Assembly (NCBI RefSeq): GCF_002887595.1
Contig: NZ_PEBU01000008.1
Span: 1-64,000, forward strand
DNA length: 64,000 bases
Source of the DNA: Bowmanella denitrificans
GTDB taxonomy: Bacteria; Pseudomonadota; Gammaproteobacteria; Enterobacterales; Alteromonadaceae
Reading direction: 5' to 3'
The stretch's first letter is position 1, and each line of letters opens with the position of its first letter. Below are positions 44,090 through 53,373 of this stretch, in pieces. The translations under genes and the position numbers were made by a program. A model generated the notes under the pieces. The model worked only from the letters and a program-made list of their open reading frames with translations. It did not search any database and had not been told where the DNA came from.

Positions 44090-45022
44090 ATGAACCTGAA
44101 TCGCGCCAGACAACTAGACCTGCAGCTATTGCTGGCCTTTCGCCACTTGTATCAGCTGCGCGGCCTGACCCGTGCTGCCAGTCAGATGAATCTGTCACAA
44201 CCGGCCATGAGCCGGGTGCTGGCCAAACTCCGGGATATCTTCGCTGATCCGCTGTTTCTGCGCTCCCCCCAGGGCCTGCAACCTACGCCCCGGGCAACAC
44301 AGCTATTACCACAAGTACAGAGCGCTATTGAACAGATGCAGGCTTTAATTGAGGAAACCCGTTACCACCCGGCCGAGGACCAGGGTCGGCTGATTCTTTG
44401 TTGTAATGACTTTGCCGCCAACCAATTGCTGCCAGCTATCTGCACCCAACTGAAACAGCAGGCCCCAGGATTAACTGTGGATATTCGCCCCTGGACACCG
44501 GGCCTGCTGATGACGTTGGCCAGCACAGCCATTGATATGGCCCTGTGCCTGAATGAGCCCCACGGCGCAGATGTGACACTGGAGACGTTGTACAGCGACC
44601 CATATGTGGTGGTCATGTGTGCCAATCATCCATTGGCAAACGACCCTGTGAGTCAGCAAAGTTATCTGGCCGCCGAGCATATATTGATCCCGATGGGGAC
44701 CAAACAGCAGGGCATTATTGAGGCCATGCTTGCCTCGCAAGGCATTGTGCGTCGTATCGCCCTGCGGGTTCCCTATCTGTTGGCGGCCCTGGCCATGCTA
44801 CCGGGTAATCCTTATCTGCTGACCGTGCCAAGCTGGGTGGCTAGTTGTTACAAGACTCAATTTAATCTTGCTTGTCAGCCACTGCCCTTTGCTACGCCTG
44901 ACGCCCAATATTGTCTGGCCTGGCCCAGCAGGCTGCAAAATGAGCCACGTCAACGCTGGGCACGTGAGCAGGCCAGTTTAGCCATGCATCGAAGCTTCAC
45001 CGGTGACCAACAGGAGATCTGA
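44090..45022 (+). CDS. LysR-family transcriptional regulator
   Basis: 310 aa; HTH FRHLYQLRGLTRAASQMNLSQPAMSRVLAKLRDIFADPLFLRSPQGLQPTPRA and an LTTR effector domain. It is immediately followed by an AraC regulator gene (no gap) and is divergent from doxX, so doxX is a possible target. Confidence 0.92.
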   Translation: MNLNRARQLDLQLLLAFRHLYQLRGLTRAASQMNLSQPAMSRVLAKLRDIFADPLFLRSPQGLQPTPRATQLLPQVQSAIEQMQALIEETRYHPAEDQGRLILCCNDFAANQLLPAICTQLKQQAPGLTVDIRPWTPGLLMTLASTAIDMALCLNEPHGADVTLETLYSDPYVVVMCANHPLANDPVSQQSYLAAEHILIPMGTKQQGIIEAMLASQGIVRRIALRVPYLLAALAMLPGNPYLLTVPSWVASCYKTQFNLACQPLPFATPDAQYCLAWPSRLQNEPRQRWAREQASLAMHRSFTGDQQEI

Positions 45023-45949
45023 GTGCAGCATATTGATCCATTAAGCCAACTGATTGAATCTCTGGCCCCTACCACGGAGGTTTTTGCCAGAGTCACGGCA
45101 CATGCCCCTTGGGGGGTGAGTGAACCCAGACAGGATGTCTGCGCGTTCACTTATGTATTAGATGGCCCCTGTTTTTTGCGGGTAGACGACCATCTGCAAC
45201 AGCAGTTAACACCAGGTCAACTATTGCTCTTACCCAGAGGGGCTGCACACAGCGTCGCCAGCGGCCCTGACGCAGAATGCCAGGATGTGGATGCTCTGTT
45301 TGGCGGCAAATCCAGAGCGGAAGTTGAGCAAATGGTGCTTGGCGGTGATGGTGAACAAAGTCATATTTTGTGTGGCTATATTCGTTTTATGCCGCTGCAC
45401 AGGCATTTGCCTAATTTGCTGACCGACAGTCTGCCTGAAGTGTTGATTCTGGACGCCCCTGCAACTTGTCGCCTGGGGCAATTACTGCAGTGGATTTACG
45501 CTGAGAACGCCGACTACCGGGCCGGACAATCGCTGATGCTGGAAAAGATGCTGCAAATGCTGTTGCTTGAGATCATCAGAACCCTGGATACGCTGCCATT
45601 AAATCCAGGGGTACTGAATGCCGTGAACGATCGACATTTGGCGCCAGCGATGCAGGCAATTATTAAAGATCTCTGCCGGCCCTGGCATCTTGACCAGTTG
45701 GCCGGTATTGCCGCGCTGTCCCGCTCTGCCTTTACCAGTCGATTTAAGAAGCTGACCGGCCTGTCCTGTCAGGCATTTATCCGCCATTGGCGCTGCCAGC
45801 AGGCAGCACAACTGCTAAAACTCTCCGACCAACCGGTCGCCAGTATTGGACTAAAATGCGGGTTTCAATCCAGTGATGTGTTTATCCGCAACTTTCGCAG
45901 CTTCTGCGGTATGACCCCCAATCAGTTCCGCTACGCAGCCAACACCTGA
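45023..45949 (+). CDS. AraC-family regulator with cupin_6 N-terminus
   Basis: 308 aa starting at GTG immediately after the LysR stop, with AGGAG inside the LysR end. N-terminal cupin_6 (AraC_binding) domain (VCAFTYVLDGPCFLRVDDHLQQQLTPGQLLLLPRGAAHSV) and C-terminal double HTH (WHLDQLAGIAALSRSAFTSRFKKLTG ... SIGLKCGFQSSDVFIRNFRSFCGMTPNQFR). Coupled translation with the LysR gene is unusual for two regulators. Target genes are not evident; the epimerase downstream is one candidate. Confidence 0.92.
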   Translation: MQHIDPLSQLIESLAPTTEVFARVTAHAPWGVSEPRQDVCAFTYVLDGPCFLRVDDHLQQQLTPGQLLLLPRGAAHSVASGPDAECQDVDALFGGKSRAEVEQMVLGGDGEQSHILCGYIRFMPLHRHLPNLLTDSLPEVLILDAPATCRLGQLLQWIYAENADYRAGQSLMLEKMLQMLLLEIIRTLDTLPLNPGVLNAVNDRHLAPAMQAIIKDLCRPWHLDQLAGIAALSRSAFTSRFKKLTGLSCQAFIRHWRCQQAAQLLKLSDQPVASIGLKCGFQSSDVFIRNFRSFCGMTPNQFRYAANT

Positions 45950-46084
45950 TGCTTACTGCAGCCTTCTTAGCGACCCTTTGGCTAACAATATCGACGTTAA
46001 GGCCAGCAATGCTAAGCCCATCTTTTTTTCAATTTCCCTGCATTTAAGATAGATAGCAGATACATAACACTTAGGATAATTAGA

Positions 46085-46924
46085 ATGCATAAACGCGTGT
46101 TGGTAACCGGTGGAACCGGCAGTATTGGCTCAGCCATTGTGGCAGAACTGCTGGCTAACCATTATCAGGTGGATGTGCTGTGTCGCAGCCAGCAAAGTGC
46201 TGAAAAAGTGCCGGCGCCAGCCAAGGTTGTCATGGGTGATATCAGTGCGCCGCAGCAATGGGCTGAGCATATTCAGCAAATTGATGTACTGATTCACACC
46301 GCTTGTGGTTTTGCTGAGGACATGGGCAGCATAGACCGCCAATTTTTGCAGGCGGTTGCTGCACAGGCAGCCCTGCGCTGCGACCCTTTACTGATTTTAT
46401 ATACCACCGGCTGCTGGACCTTTGGCAACCAGCCAGACATCATCAATGAACAAAGCGTGCAGCACGCCATTCATGATTTTCAATGGATGCTGGATAACAG
46501 CAGTTGGCTGGCGACCCAACCGCAAATTCGATTGCGCAGGGTCAGTCCGGCCAATGTTGTGAGTCAGGAGCAGCAATTTGCCATGCCAATTTTGCACTGG
46601 GAACTTGAGCGTCACGGCCAGCCTGCCATTCCAGATATCGATGAGCTTTCTTGGCCCGTAGTGGAACGGCGGGATTTGGCAAGGTTGTACCGCCTGGTAT
46701 TGGAGCAAGGTGAAGATGGCGAAGAGTATATTGGCTGTGCATCGCATATACCGGCAGTAACGCTCGCCGGGCGACTTGCCGACAACGCGGTAAAACGGGT
46801 TGCCATCAGCGACTGGTTTGCTACCTACGGCACCTGGACGGAAGGTTATGGACTACATCAAAAGCTGTGTAGTGAAAAAGCCAGAACGAATCTTGGCTGG
46901 CAACCAGAATTTTCAGGCGCTTAA
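46085..46924 (+). CDS. NAD(P)-dependent epimerase/dehydratase-type SDR
   Basis: 279 aa extended short-chain dehydrogenase. Nucleotide motif VLVTGGTGSIGSAIV; the DVLIHTACG strand follows. The classic YxxxK is not clear (an ILYTTGCWTFG segment replaces it), as in atypical SDRs. RBS AGGATAA. Its substrate is unknown. Confidence 0.85.
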   Translation: MHKRVLVTGGTGSIGSAIVAELLANHYQVDVLCRSQQSAEKVPAPAKVVMGDISAPQQWAEHIQQIDVLIHTACGFAEDMGSIDRQFLQAVAAQAALRCDPLLILYTTGCWTFGNQPDIINEQSVQHAIHDFQWMLDNSSWLATQPQIRLRRVSPANVVSQEQQFAMPILHWELERHGQPAIPDIDELSWPVVERRDLARLYRLVLEQGEDGEEYIGCASHIPAVTLAGRLADNAVKRVAISDWFATYGTWTEGYGLHQKLCSEKARTNLGWQPEFSGA

Positions 46925-46951
46925 AAAAAAGACCGTACCAAAATGGTACGG
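46923..46951 (-). terminator. Terminator, minus strand
   Basis: CCGTACCA-AAA-TGGTACGG (46933-46951) is an 8-bp stem; on the minus strand it is followed by eight T residues. It would stop transcripts from the right and also closes the epimerase gene on the other strand. Confidence 0.7.
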
Positions 46952-47299
46952 CCAAAACACCTTCAGGGAATGGTATTCAATTAAGGGCGAATACCGGCCC
47001 GTTTGGAGCCCGATAGCCAGGAGAGTGGTCCCGACTATCGAGTTAATTGGTTATATCAATATCCGGGCCAACTTTTATTTCACTTAATTATCAATAACTT
47101 AACACATTTCCTTTGCCTACTCCTTCTAATATTGTCGCTTATTGCCGACAGTGCACTGCTGAATAACCCAACAACCACGTCCTTAGCGCCAGTGTTGCAG
47201 CTCATGGTTAGTGTCTCCTATCAGAGACAGCGCACTGTCGGGTGGCTGCAAACAAAAAGGGCTGCAAATGCAGCCCCTTAACAGCAGTACTTCAGCTTA
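46925..47299. other. Gene-free stretch between convergent units
   Basis: No gene. It contains two hairpin terminators at its ends and, between them, an inverted pair CCGACAGTGC (about 47147) and GCACTGTCGG (about 47232) around a run of ordinary sequence. The open frames here are not supported. Confidence 0.5.
47251..47276 (-). terminator. Terminator of the DUF4198 operon
   Basis: GGGCTGC-AAAT-GCAGCCC (47259-47276) forms a 7-bp stem 24 nt after the DUF4198 stop; on the minus strand it is followed by TTTTTGTTT. Confidence 0.75.
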
Positions 47300-48151
47300 C
47301 TAGGCAGGATTGACTTCAAAAGTCAGAAACAAGGAGGCTCTTTCGGTATCGATGCCGTCTGTGGTGGATGGGGTATTGACCCCGGCTTCCAGCAGGTACA
47401 TACCGGCTTCATCGAAACTGACTTCAATAAAACCATTGGCATCGGCTTTAACATGAATTTCACCGCGCTGATTGCGATAGCGGGTTTCACCACGGATCAG
47501 CATCACTTCGGTGCCTTCGGCCACAGGTTTGCCATCTTGCAGCAGTTGCCAACGCACCGTTTCGCCGGTAAACAGATCATTAGGATGGGTGCCATTGGCT
47601 ACTTCCAGGCCCAGACCTGTGGCTTTTAATTCTGTGGTTTGGTTACGACTGACGTAAGTTTCCACCCTGGCATGCATACGCGTGGTAGACAAATCTGTCG
47701 CACCAGCAGGAATCTCTTTACTGTCTTTGCCGCCAAATACCCGGCCACGTTCGCCCTGGGCGTCTTTATAGAAGGTAAAGACAGTAGCAGGTTGTTCCAG
47801 GCCAATACGGTAGGTGCCGGACTGCGCCAGTGTTACACCAGCGGCGCTTTTACGCAGCAAGTCAAAATAGGCAATAGGTGCACTGCGGCTGCCATCCGGC
47901 GCAACGGCAATCAACTGCGGCCTGGCACGTCCGCCCCGACCTTTATCCTCAGAACTGCCGTAGCTTCTGTCGGCATGAAAGATGTCATTGGAAATACTGA
48001 AATCCAGGGCAATGGCATGTGCCTCCTGCCCGGACAAATTAGTATGGCTGGGTACCAGCCAGCGGGCGTGCGCCAGAGCAGACTGGCTGCATAACATCAA
48101 ACCGGCCAGACTAAATGCTTTAACCCAGGGAGACATAGCGTACTTGCGCAT
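47300..48151 (-). CDS. DUF4198 periplasmic protein
   Basis: 283 aa with signal peptide ending ALA/HARW. DUF4198 domain: HARWLVPSHTNLSG, ... a Ca2+/metal-transport-like carboxy-terminal beta domain (NQRGEIHVKADANGFIEVSFDEAGMYLLEAGV) with TFEVNPA at the end. Family members lie beside TonB receptors and Co/Ni or haem-uptake genes. It is the last gene of a PepSY-DUF2271-DUF4198 run. Confidence 0.87.
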   Translation of the reverse strand: MRKYAMSPWVKAFSLAGLMLCSQSALAHARWLVPSHTNLSGQEAHAIALDFSISNDIFHADRSYGSSEDKGRGGRARPQLIAVAPDGSRSAPIAYFDLLRKSAAGVTLAQSGTYRIGLEQPATVFTFYKDAQGERGRVFGGKDSKEIPAGATDLSTTRMHARVETYVSRNQTTELKATGLGLEVANGTHPNDLFTGETVRWQLLQDGKPVAEGTEVMLIRGETRYRNQRGEIHVKADANGFIEVSFDEAGMYLLEAGVNTPSTTDGIDTERASLFLTFEVNPA

Positions 48152-48165
48152 GATGATTTTCCTTC

Positions 48166-48657
48166 TTATTTAACTTTGATTTGAATCGGGCCCAACTCCA
48201 CTTTGGCAGGCAGCGAAATGTCGCCCTGCTTGCCCAAAGTAATAGCGACCCGGTGATAATCACGACCGCCCTCTTCCCGCGATGCTTCGATATTTAACAG
48301 GTATTCGCCTGCCGGCAGTGGCTTACCCAGATTATCTTTGCCATCCCATTGCAACTGATGGTCGCCAGGGCGACGCGTGGCGCCGGTTACGCCATCAATC
48401 TCTTTTCCGGCACTGCGGCCAATCTTGCGCCAGAACTGGCGTAAATCCTTAAGCCACTTGTCGCCTTCTTCCATTTGTTTCCACAGTGCAATAGTGGCCA
48501 CCGGATTACGCTGAGCGTCTTCCACCCACACAGCTATGTAGGGCCGGTGATAGGGCTGAACATCCAGTTGTGGCTGATTCAGGGTAATATCCAATTGTGC
48601 AGCACCTGCCACACTTGTTACTAATGCCGCACCCAGCAGCAACGATGCAAACTTCAT
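48166..48657 (-). CDS. DUF2271 periplasmic protein
   Basis: 163 aa with signal peptide ending AGA/AQLD. DUF2271 pattern: RPYIAVWVEDAQRNPVATIALW, LKDLRQFWRKIG, DGVTGATRRPGDHQLQWDG, YLLNIEASREEGG. The gene follows the PepSY gene with the stop and start separated by a few bases (TGAGGATG). It is usually encoded with PepSY and TonB-receptor genes in iron-uptake or flavin-reduction loci. Confidence 0.87.
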   Translation of the reverse strand: MKFASLLLGAALVTSVAGAAQLDITLNQPQLDVQPYHRPYIAVWVEDAQRNPVATIALWKQMEEGDKWLKDLRQFWRKIGRSAGKEIDGVTGATRRPGDHQLQWDGKDNLGKPLPAGEYLLNIEASREEGGRDYHRVAITLGKQGDISLPAKVELGPIQIKVK

Positions 48658-48659
48658 CC

Positions 48660-49277
48660 TCAGACTCCAGTTAGTGTTGGGACAAACAAAAAATAAATCA
48701 GCACAGGCGTTAAAGCGCCAAGTACCGCGGCCAGCATTCCCGAGCGGCGTTTACCGCGGTTTTGCCACAAGATAATCAATCCCGTCAGGGCAAACAGCAG
48801 CATCAATACGGCGGAGATATCAATCACCCAGGACCAGGCCAGACCACTATGCCGGCCTTTGTGTAAGTCGCTCCAAACGCCCAGCCAACTGCCCTTATGG
48901 TATTCCAGCAATAACACTTCGCCCTGCAAATCCAGGGTTGCCAGTGCGTAACCCGCCGGCAGGGCATAATCCAGTACCAGCTCAGCGTCGTCAGCAGACC
49001 ATTCCACCGCTCTGGGGTGTTCAAGATTATGTTGCTGGCGCAGATAATCCCCGACTGCAGCAATTAATTGCGGGGGCGACTGCGCCAAAGCCTGCCATTG
49101 CGGCGGAGTACTGATATCCAGTTCCCCCTCTTTACCGCCGCCATCCAGCCAACCGACATGGTTCAGCACCACACCGGTGACACAGAAAAACACCAACAAG
49201 CCAAATAATGCGGTAGACAGATAGATATGCAGCCAGCGGCTGCCGTTATAGAAGGAACGAAGCGCACCTCTGGACAT
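48660..49277 (-). CDS. PepSY-associated transmembrane protein
   Basis: 205 aa with N-terminal helix (WLHIYLSTALFGLLVFFCVTGVVLNH), a periplasmic PepSY region (KGSWLGVWSDLHKGRHSGL), and two C-terminal helices. Such proteins (PiuB/FMN-reductase type) sit in siderophore or haem-iron reduction loci. First gene of the operon. Confidence 0.87.
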   Translation of the reverse strand: MSRGALRSFYNGSRWLHIYLSTALFGLLVFFCVTGVVLNHVGWLDGGGKEGELDISTPPQWQALAQSPPQLIAAVGDYLRQQHNLEHPRAVEWSADDAELVLDYALPAGYALATLDLQGEVLLLEYHKGSWLGVWSDLHKGRHSGLAWSWVIDISAVLMLLFALTGLIILWQNRGKRRSGMLAAVLGALTPVLIYFLFVPTLTGV

Positions 49278-49385
49278 ACTTAAAACTCATTCATGCCGTG
49301 TCAGATCACAGCGGCAAACTTTATCCAGATTGAAGCATTTATGCAAACCATTACTATTTGCATAACTATAACTTTTTAGAGTAAC

Positions 49386-50666
49386 TCAGGGACGCTGGTA
49401 ATATTCCTGGGCCTGGTCTTGAGGCATTTGCGGGGGCGCATCCGCGCGGGGATCCAGCTCGGCCATGATTGGGGTATTGGGGGTACTGGTGGAAAACGCC
49501 ACATGTTCCTCTATGGGCACAGGCGCTCTGACCAAACGCCGCCAGGTCAGAAATAGCAGGCTGAGTACCGACATACTGGCAAAATACACAAACATGCCAT
49601 CCGGGCCTAATGCCTGTATAAATAATGGAGCCAATAACGGGCCAGACATGGCGCCAAGACTGTAGCAAAGCAGTAAGCCCTGATTGGCGGCAATCACTTG
49701 TGAAGGATTGAGTTCATCACATGCCTGGCTGAGGCTGATTGGGTAAACCGCAAAAATAACCCCACCGAACATTAAGGTTAATATTGAGGTCAGGGCGCTG
49801 CCCGCTTCGGAGTCGAATAATATAAACGCCACACTCACGGCCAGCACTGCTGCGAACAAACACATCAGTACCAGCCGTCGATCATACCTGTCAGACAACC
49901 TGCCTAAAGGGTATTGCAAGCACATACCGCCCAGGATCAGATAGGCCATCATATCGGCGATTTGGCTAAGCTCAAGCCCCACCTTGGCGTAGAAAAAAGG
50001 CAACAGACCATAAGCCACACTGAGGATCAAACCAGAGATAAAACAACTGAATACCGCTGTTGGCGTGAGCCGTACCAAGCTCCAAAACGGCAGTTTCTCG
50101 TGTCGCTCCAGATGCTGAATATTGACCTTGGCCAGGGCCAGCGGCAACACAGATAAGGAACAGGCCAGTGCCGCTACTGCGAAGGGCAGCAACGACATAA
50201 TATCCAAACGCTTAAGTAGCAGTTGACCGAGGATCATGGCCGCATAAAACAGCACCATATACAGTGCCATCACCCGCCCGCGTATAGAAACGGGGCTACT
50301 AACCATAATCCAGGATTCGATCACCACCAATAATCCGCCGGTGGCAAAACCACCCAACAAACGCAGCAGCATCCAGGACTCGGGCGCAACAAATATGCCA
50401 AATAACAAAGCCAGGCTGCACAGCATGGAAGCATAGGCGGCATAAGCGCGAATATGCCCTACCCGTAAAATCAGCTTACTGTTGACAAACGACCCCACCA
50501 TTAAGCCGGTAAAATACGCGGTGGAGATCATGCCAATCAGGGTGGCCGATACCTGCTCTTCGGTCATTCGCAGGGTCAGCAGGGTGGTTAACAAACCGTG
50601 ACCAACAGAATAAATCAGCAGGCTTAACAGCGGTGAAGCCAGGGATGTCAGGGTAGCTCTGGGCAT
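49386..50666 (-). CDS. MFS transporter
   Basis: 426 aa, 12 predicted membrane segments; MFS cues GHIRAYAAYASMLCSLALLFG, GFATGGLLVVIESWIMVSSPVSIRGRVMALYM and GRLSDRYDRR. Similar to YcaD-type permeases. In this iron cluster it may carry a siderophore or metal complex, but specificity is not visible. The C-terminus has a long polar tail. Confidence 0.88.
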   Translation of the reverse strand: MPRATLTSLASPLLSLLIYSVGHGLLTTLLTLRMTEEQVSATLIGMISTAYFTGLMVGSFVNSKLILRVGHIRAYAAYASMLCSLALLFGIFVAPESWMLLRLLGGFATGGLLVVIESWIMVSSPVSIRGRVMALYMVLFYAAMILGQLLLKRLDIMSLLPFAVAALACSLSVLPLALAKVNIQHLERHEKLPFWSLVRLTPTAVFSCFISGLILSVAYGLLPFFYAKVGLELSQIADMMAYLILGGMCLQYPLGRLSDRYDRRLVLMCLFAAVLAVSVAFILFDSEAGSALTSILTLMFGGVIFAVYPISLSQACDELNPSQVIAANQGLLLCYSLGAMSGPLLAPLFIQALGPDGMFVYFASMSVLSLLFLTWRRLVRAPVPIEEHVAFSTSTPNTPIMAELDPRADAPPQMPQDQAQEYYQRP

Positions 50667-50744
50667 GAATAAGGGTCTTTATGGCTAAGCAAACAGCATG
50701 GCTATTGGATAGCAATAAATTGCCCAAAAAGACAATGAAATTTA

Positions 50745-50769
50745 AAAATCCCCGCCAGGCGGGGATTTT
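50745..50769 (-). terminator. Terminator of the TonB-receptor gene
   Basis: AAAATCCCCGC-CAG-GCGGGGATTTT, a perfect 11-bp stem with A and T flanks, works on both strands. It lies 27 nt after the receptor stop and about 80 nt before the MFS gene. Confidence 0.85.
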
Positions 50770-50795
50770 GTCAGGGGCGGAACAACTATCCGAAA

Positions 50796-53120
50796 TCAGA
50801 AAGTGTAGTTGGCTGACAGCCAGAAACTACGTGCTTTCTCTGTGGTGTTATAGTCGGATGAACATTCATAACCCAGTTGATCTGCAGACAACAGGCAACT
50901 ACGGCTGGATAAATCTTCATCCAGCAGATTATTAACCCGGCCATTAATCGTCAGTTGGGCATTCACCTGATAGCGAGCCGCCAGATGTAACAGTTCATAA
51001 GACTTGTAGTACAGCTCGATGGTTTGCGGCCCTTGTGGTCCCTGAATGTCGGCTGTACCGCGGAAGCGCTTGCTGCGCACCTCACCAATCAATGCCAGGC
51101 TTAAGTCATCCAGTACCTGCCAGTTGAAAGTAGTATTCAGCATATTTTTGGGCGTGCTGACCAAGGGTAAGCCTTCATCACGGCCGCTTTTCACTTCACT
51201 GTCGGTATAAGTGTAGTTTGCGCTGAATGACAAACTATCAGTGAAGTTAACCTTACCGGCCAGTTCCACTCCCCGGGTTTCGGCCTTGTCTACATTATCG
51301 GCCTGACTGAAACTGCTATAGCCCAGATCCGCCCAGCCGGGACCGATTTGTACACAGGCCTGACCATTTGCCGCCACTTCACAGTTGGGCAGATTATCCT
51401 GATTAATAATCTTGTCTTTAAAATCGTTATAGAACAGAGTGATATTACCACTGACCCGGTCACTGCCCTGGTAATAAGCAGCCACCTCATAGTTCACGCT
51501 GGTTTCCGGCTGCAGGTCCGGGGTGCCGACAAAAGGATGCACACCCTGACCACCAAAGCCGACGATGCCGGGGAACAACTGATTTGGCTTAGGGGTTTTA
51601 TAACCGGTGCTGATGCCACCTTTAATGGTCCAGTCACTGTTAGGACGCACATTCAGGTAAGCGCGCGGGCTGAACTGCCCACCGAATATATTGTGGTCAT
51701 CATATCGGCCGCCAAACACTGCGGTAACCGACTCATTCAGATCCCAGCTGTCTTCGGCAAACACCGCCCATTGCCGGTGTTTCTGGCTGGTGCCGTCACG
51801 GAAACCGTCACCATACATACCAAATACACCGTCTTCCATATCCGCACTAAAGTATTGGCCACCCAATACAAAGTAGTGATTCTGCCACTGCGACTCCAGT
51901 TTGGTGTCCAGGATCAGATTGTCAATCTTCAGGGTGCGCAAGGGCCTGGGCAAAAACTGCTGTTCCAGTTGGCTGTATAAGGCTTCGGTCAGCTCTGGGC
52001 TATTACTCCCCTGATCGCTCACAGCCTGGTCCCAGATAGCTTGCAAATCACTGCGCTCCTGCACGGTCAGCGGCAATGAACGGCCGAAGTTTTCGCTGCG
52101 GCTGCGGGTCAGACTGCTGGTCAGCGTGCCGATTTCCCAGCGGCCAATGTGTGACAGTACAAATTGCTCGCGTTCCACACGCTGATATGGGGTATAACCA
52201 ACCCTTGGCTGGATAATGCCCCCGCGGCTGCGCCACAGACTGACAGGACTGTCCAGGGTCCCGGTCTGCCCTTCGGTGTTGTCATAACGTTGCTTGGCGA
52301 TGTCGTATTCAAAGGCCAGTTCCTGAGTATCACTCAGCGCGTAGTTTAAAGTGAAACCCGCATTCCAGTTTTTGGCAGCGACAATTTTCTTGTCGCCAAA
52401 ACTCCCTTCATCTGTCCAGGTGCTGCCATCCGGAAGTGGCAGACTGTCGGCGTAAGTGGGTTCACTTTGTTCGCGGTCATACACACTGGCACGCAGCGCA
52501 TATACCAGATTATCGATGCCGCTGGGGCCGGTCAGATAGAAATCGACCTTCTTATCATCACCATACTGATCATCTTGCTGAAAAGTGGAGCCCAGACTCA
52601 GACTACCAATGGTTTTGTCCATTTGTTTGCGGGTAATAATGTTGATGACACCGCCAATGGCATCGGCGCCATACAATGTGGACATAGGGCCACGCACTAC
52701 CTCGATGCGCTCAACCGCTTCCAGTGGCGGCATATACATAAACTGGCTGTTACCGAAGTTATTCGGCCCAATATCCCCAATATCTGACTGACGGCGACCG
52801 TTGATCAGTACCAATGTGTAGTCAGAAGGCAGCCCACGCATGGTAATGCTGATATTGCCGTTTTTGTCCTGGCCACTGCCCACATCTATGCCTTCAATGT
52901 CACGCAGTGCATCGGCCAGGCTGGTAAACGGCTTAGCTTGCAGTTCCTGGCGGCTGACTACCGAGATACTGGCCGGTGCATCCACCAGCTTCTGCTCAAA
53001 TCCCGACGCCGTCACCACAATGGTTTCCACATCCTGCTCTGCGAGTTGATTGGCCAGTGCCGGCAGTGGTAAGCCGATTGCAATAGCCATAGCTATTTGG
53101 TGGGGACGAAATCCAGACAT
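50796..53120 (-). CDS. TonB-dependent outer membrane receptor
   Basis: 774 aa from ATG 53120 (GGAG site); signal peptide ending ALA/NQLA. TonB box ETIVVTASG, plug domain (SISVVSRQELQAKPFTSLADALRDIEGIDVG ... GGVINIITRK), and a beta-barrel ending in the aromatic FWLSANYTF. It imports a metal chelate such as a siderophore or haem; the cluster of PepSY, DUF2271 and MFS genes and a Fur-like box point to iron. The ligand cannot be told from sequence. Confidence 0.94.
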   Translation of the reverse strand: MSGFRPHQIAMAIAIGLPLPALANQLAEQDVETIVVTASGFEQKLVDAPASISVVSRQELQAKPFTSLADALRDIEGIDVGSGQDKNGNISITMRGLPSDYTLVLINGRRQSDIGDIGPNNFGNSQFMYMPPLEAVERIEVVRGPMSTLYGADAIGGVINIITRKQMDKTIGSLSLGSTFQQDDQYGDDKKVDFYLTGPSGIDNLVYALRASVYDREQSEPTYADSLPLPDGSTWTDEGSFGDKKIVAAKNWNAGFTLNYALSDTQELAFEYDIAKQRYDNTEGQTGTLDSPVSLWRSRGGIIQPRVGYTPYQRVEREQFVLSHIGRWEIGTLTSSLTRSRSENFGRSLPLTVQERSDLQAIWDQAVSDQGSNSPELTEALYSQLEQQFLPRPLRTLKIDNLILDTKLESQWQNHYFVLGGQYFSADMEDGVFGMYGDGFRDGTSQKHRQWAVFAEDSWDLNESVTAVFGGRYDDHNIFGGQFSPRAYLNVRPNSDWTIKGGISTGYKTPKPNQLFPGIVGFGGQGVHPFVGTPDLQPETSVNYEVAAYYQGSDRVSGNITLFYNDFKDKIINQDNLPNCEVAANGQACVQIGPGWADLGYSSFSQADNVDKAETRGVELAGKVNFTDSLSFSANYTYTDSEVKSGRDEGLPLVSTPKNMLNTTFNWQVLDDLSLALIGEVRSKRFRGTADIQGPQGPQTIELYYKSYELLHLAARYQVNAQLTINGRVNNLLDEDLSSRSCLLSADQLGYECSSDYNTTEKARSFWLSANYTF

Positions 53121-53176
53121 GTGCAGCTCCGTTAGCAATAAGTGGGCGACTATCATCCGCCCTGGAATTTGGCGCG

Positions 53177-53195
53177 AATAATAATAACTCTCATT
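53177..53195 (-). promoter_or_regulatory. Fur-like box upstream of the TonB receptor
   Basis: AATAATAATAACTCTCATT resembles the gammaproteobacterial Fur site (AATGATAATNATTCTCATT form) and lies 57-75 bp before the receptor start. Iron repression is therefore likely, but several positions differ from consensus. Confidence 0.6.
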
Positions 53196-53373
53196 GCCTG
53201 AAGCAATAATTTTAGCGTTTTTTACCAGCTTAAAATCAACCGTTTGGCGTTAAAGTTATATTTATCAGTCGGTTAGGACTATGCGTTGACGCCTGGATAG
53301 TGCCGACCAACAGGTCGAAGCGTGACGCAAAGGTATGTAGACTGGCGAGATGAATGATTTCAGCAACTGCAAC

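Noticed and set aside
47003-47281. 92-aa open frame after the epimerase
   Set aside because: It crosses a terminator hairpin and has no ribosome site or recognisable domain.
49300-49380. Fur box before the PepSY gene
   Set aside because: AT-rich text (TGCATAACTATAAC) is present but does not match the Fur consensus well.
51348-51980. 210-aa open frame opposite the TonB receptor
   Set aside because: Antisense shadow of a clear receptor gene.
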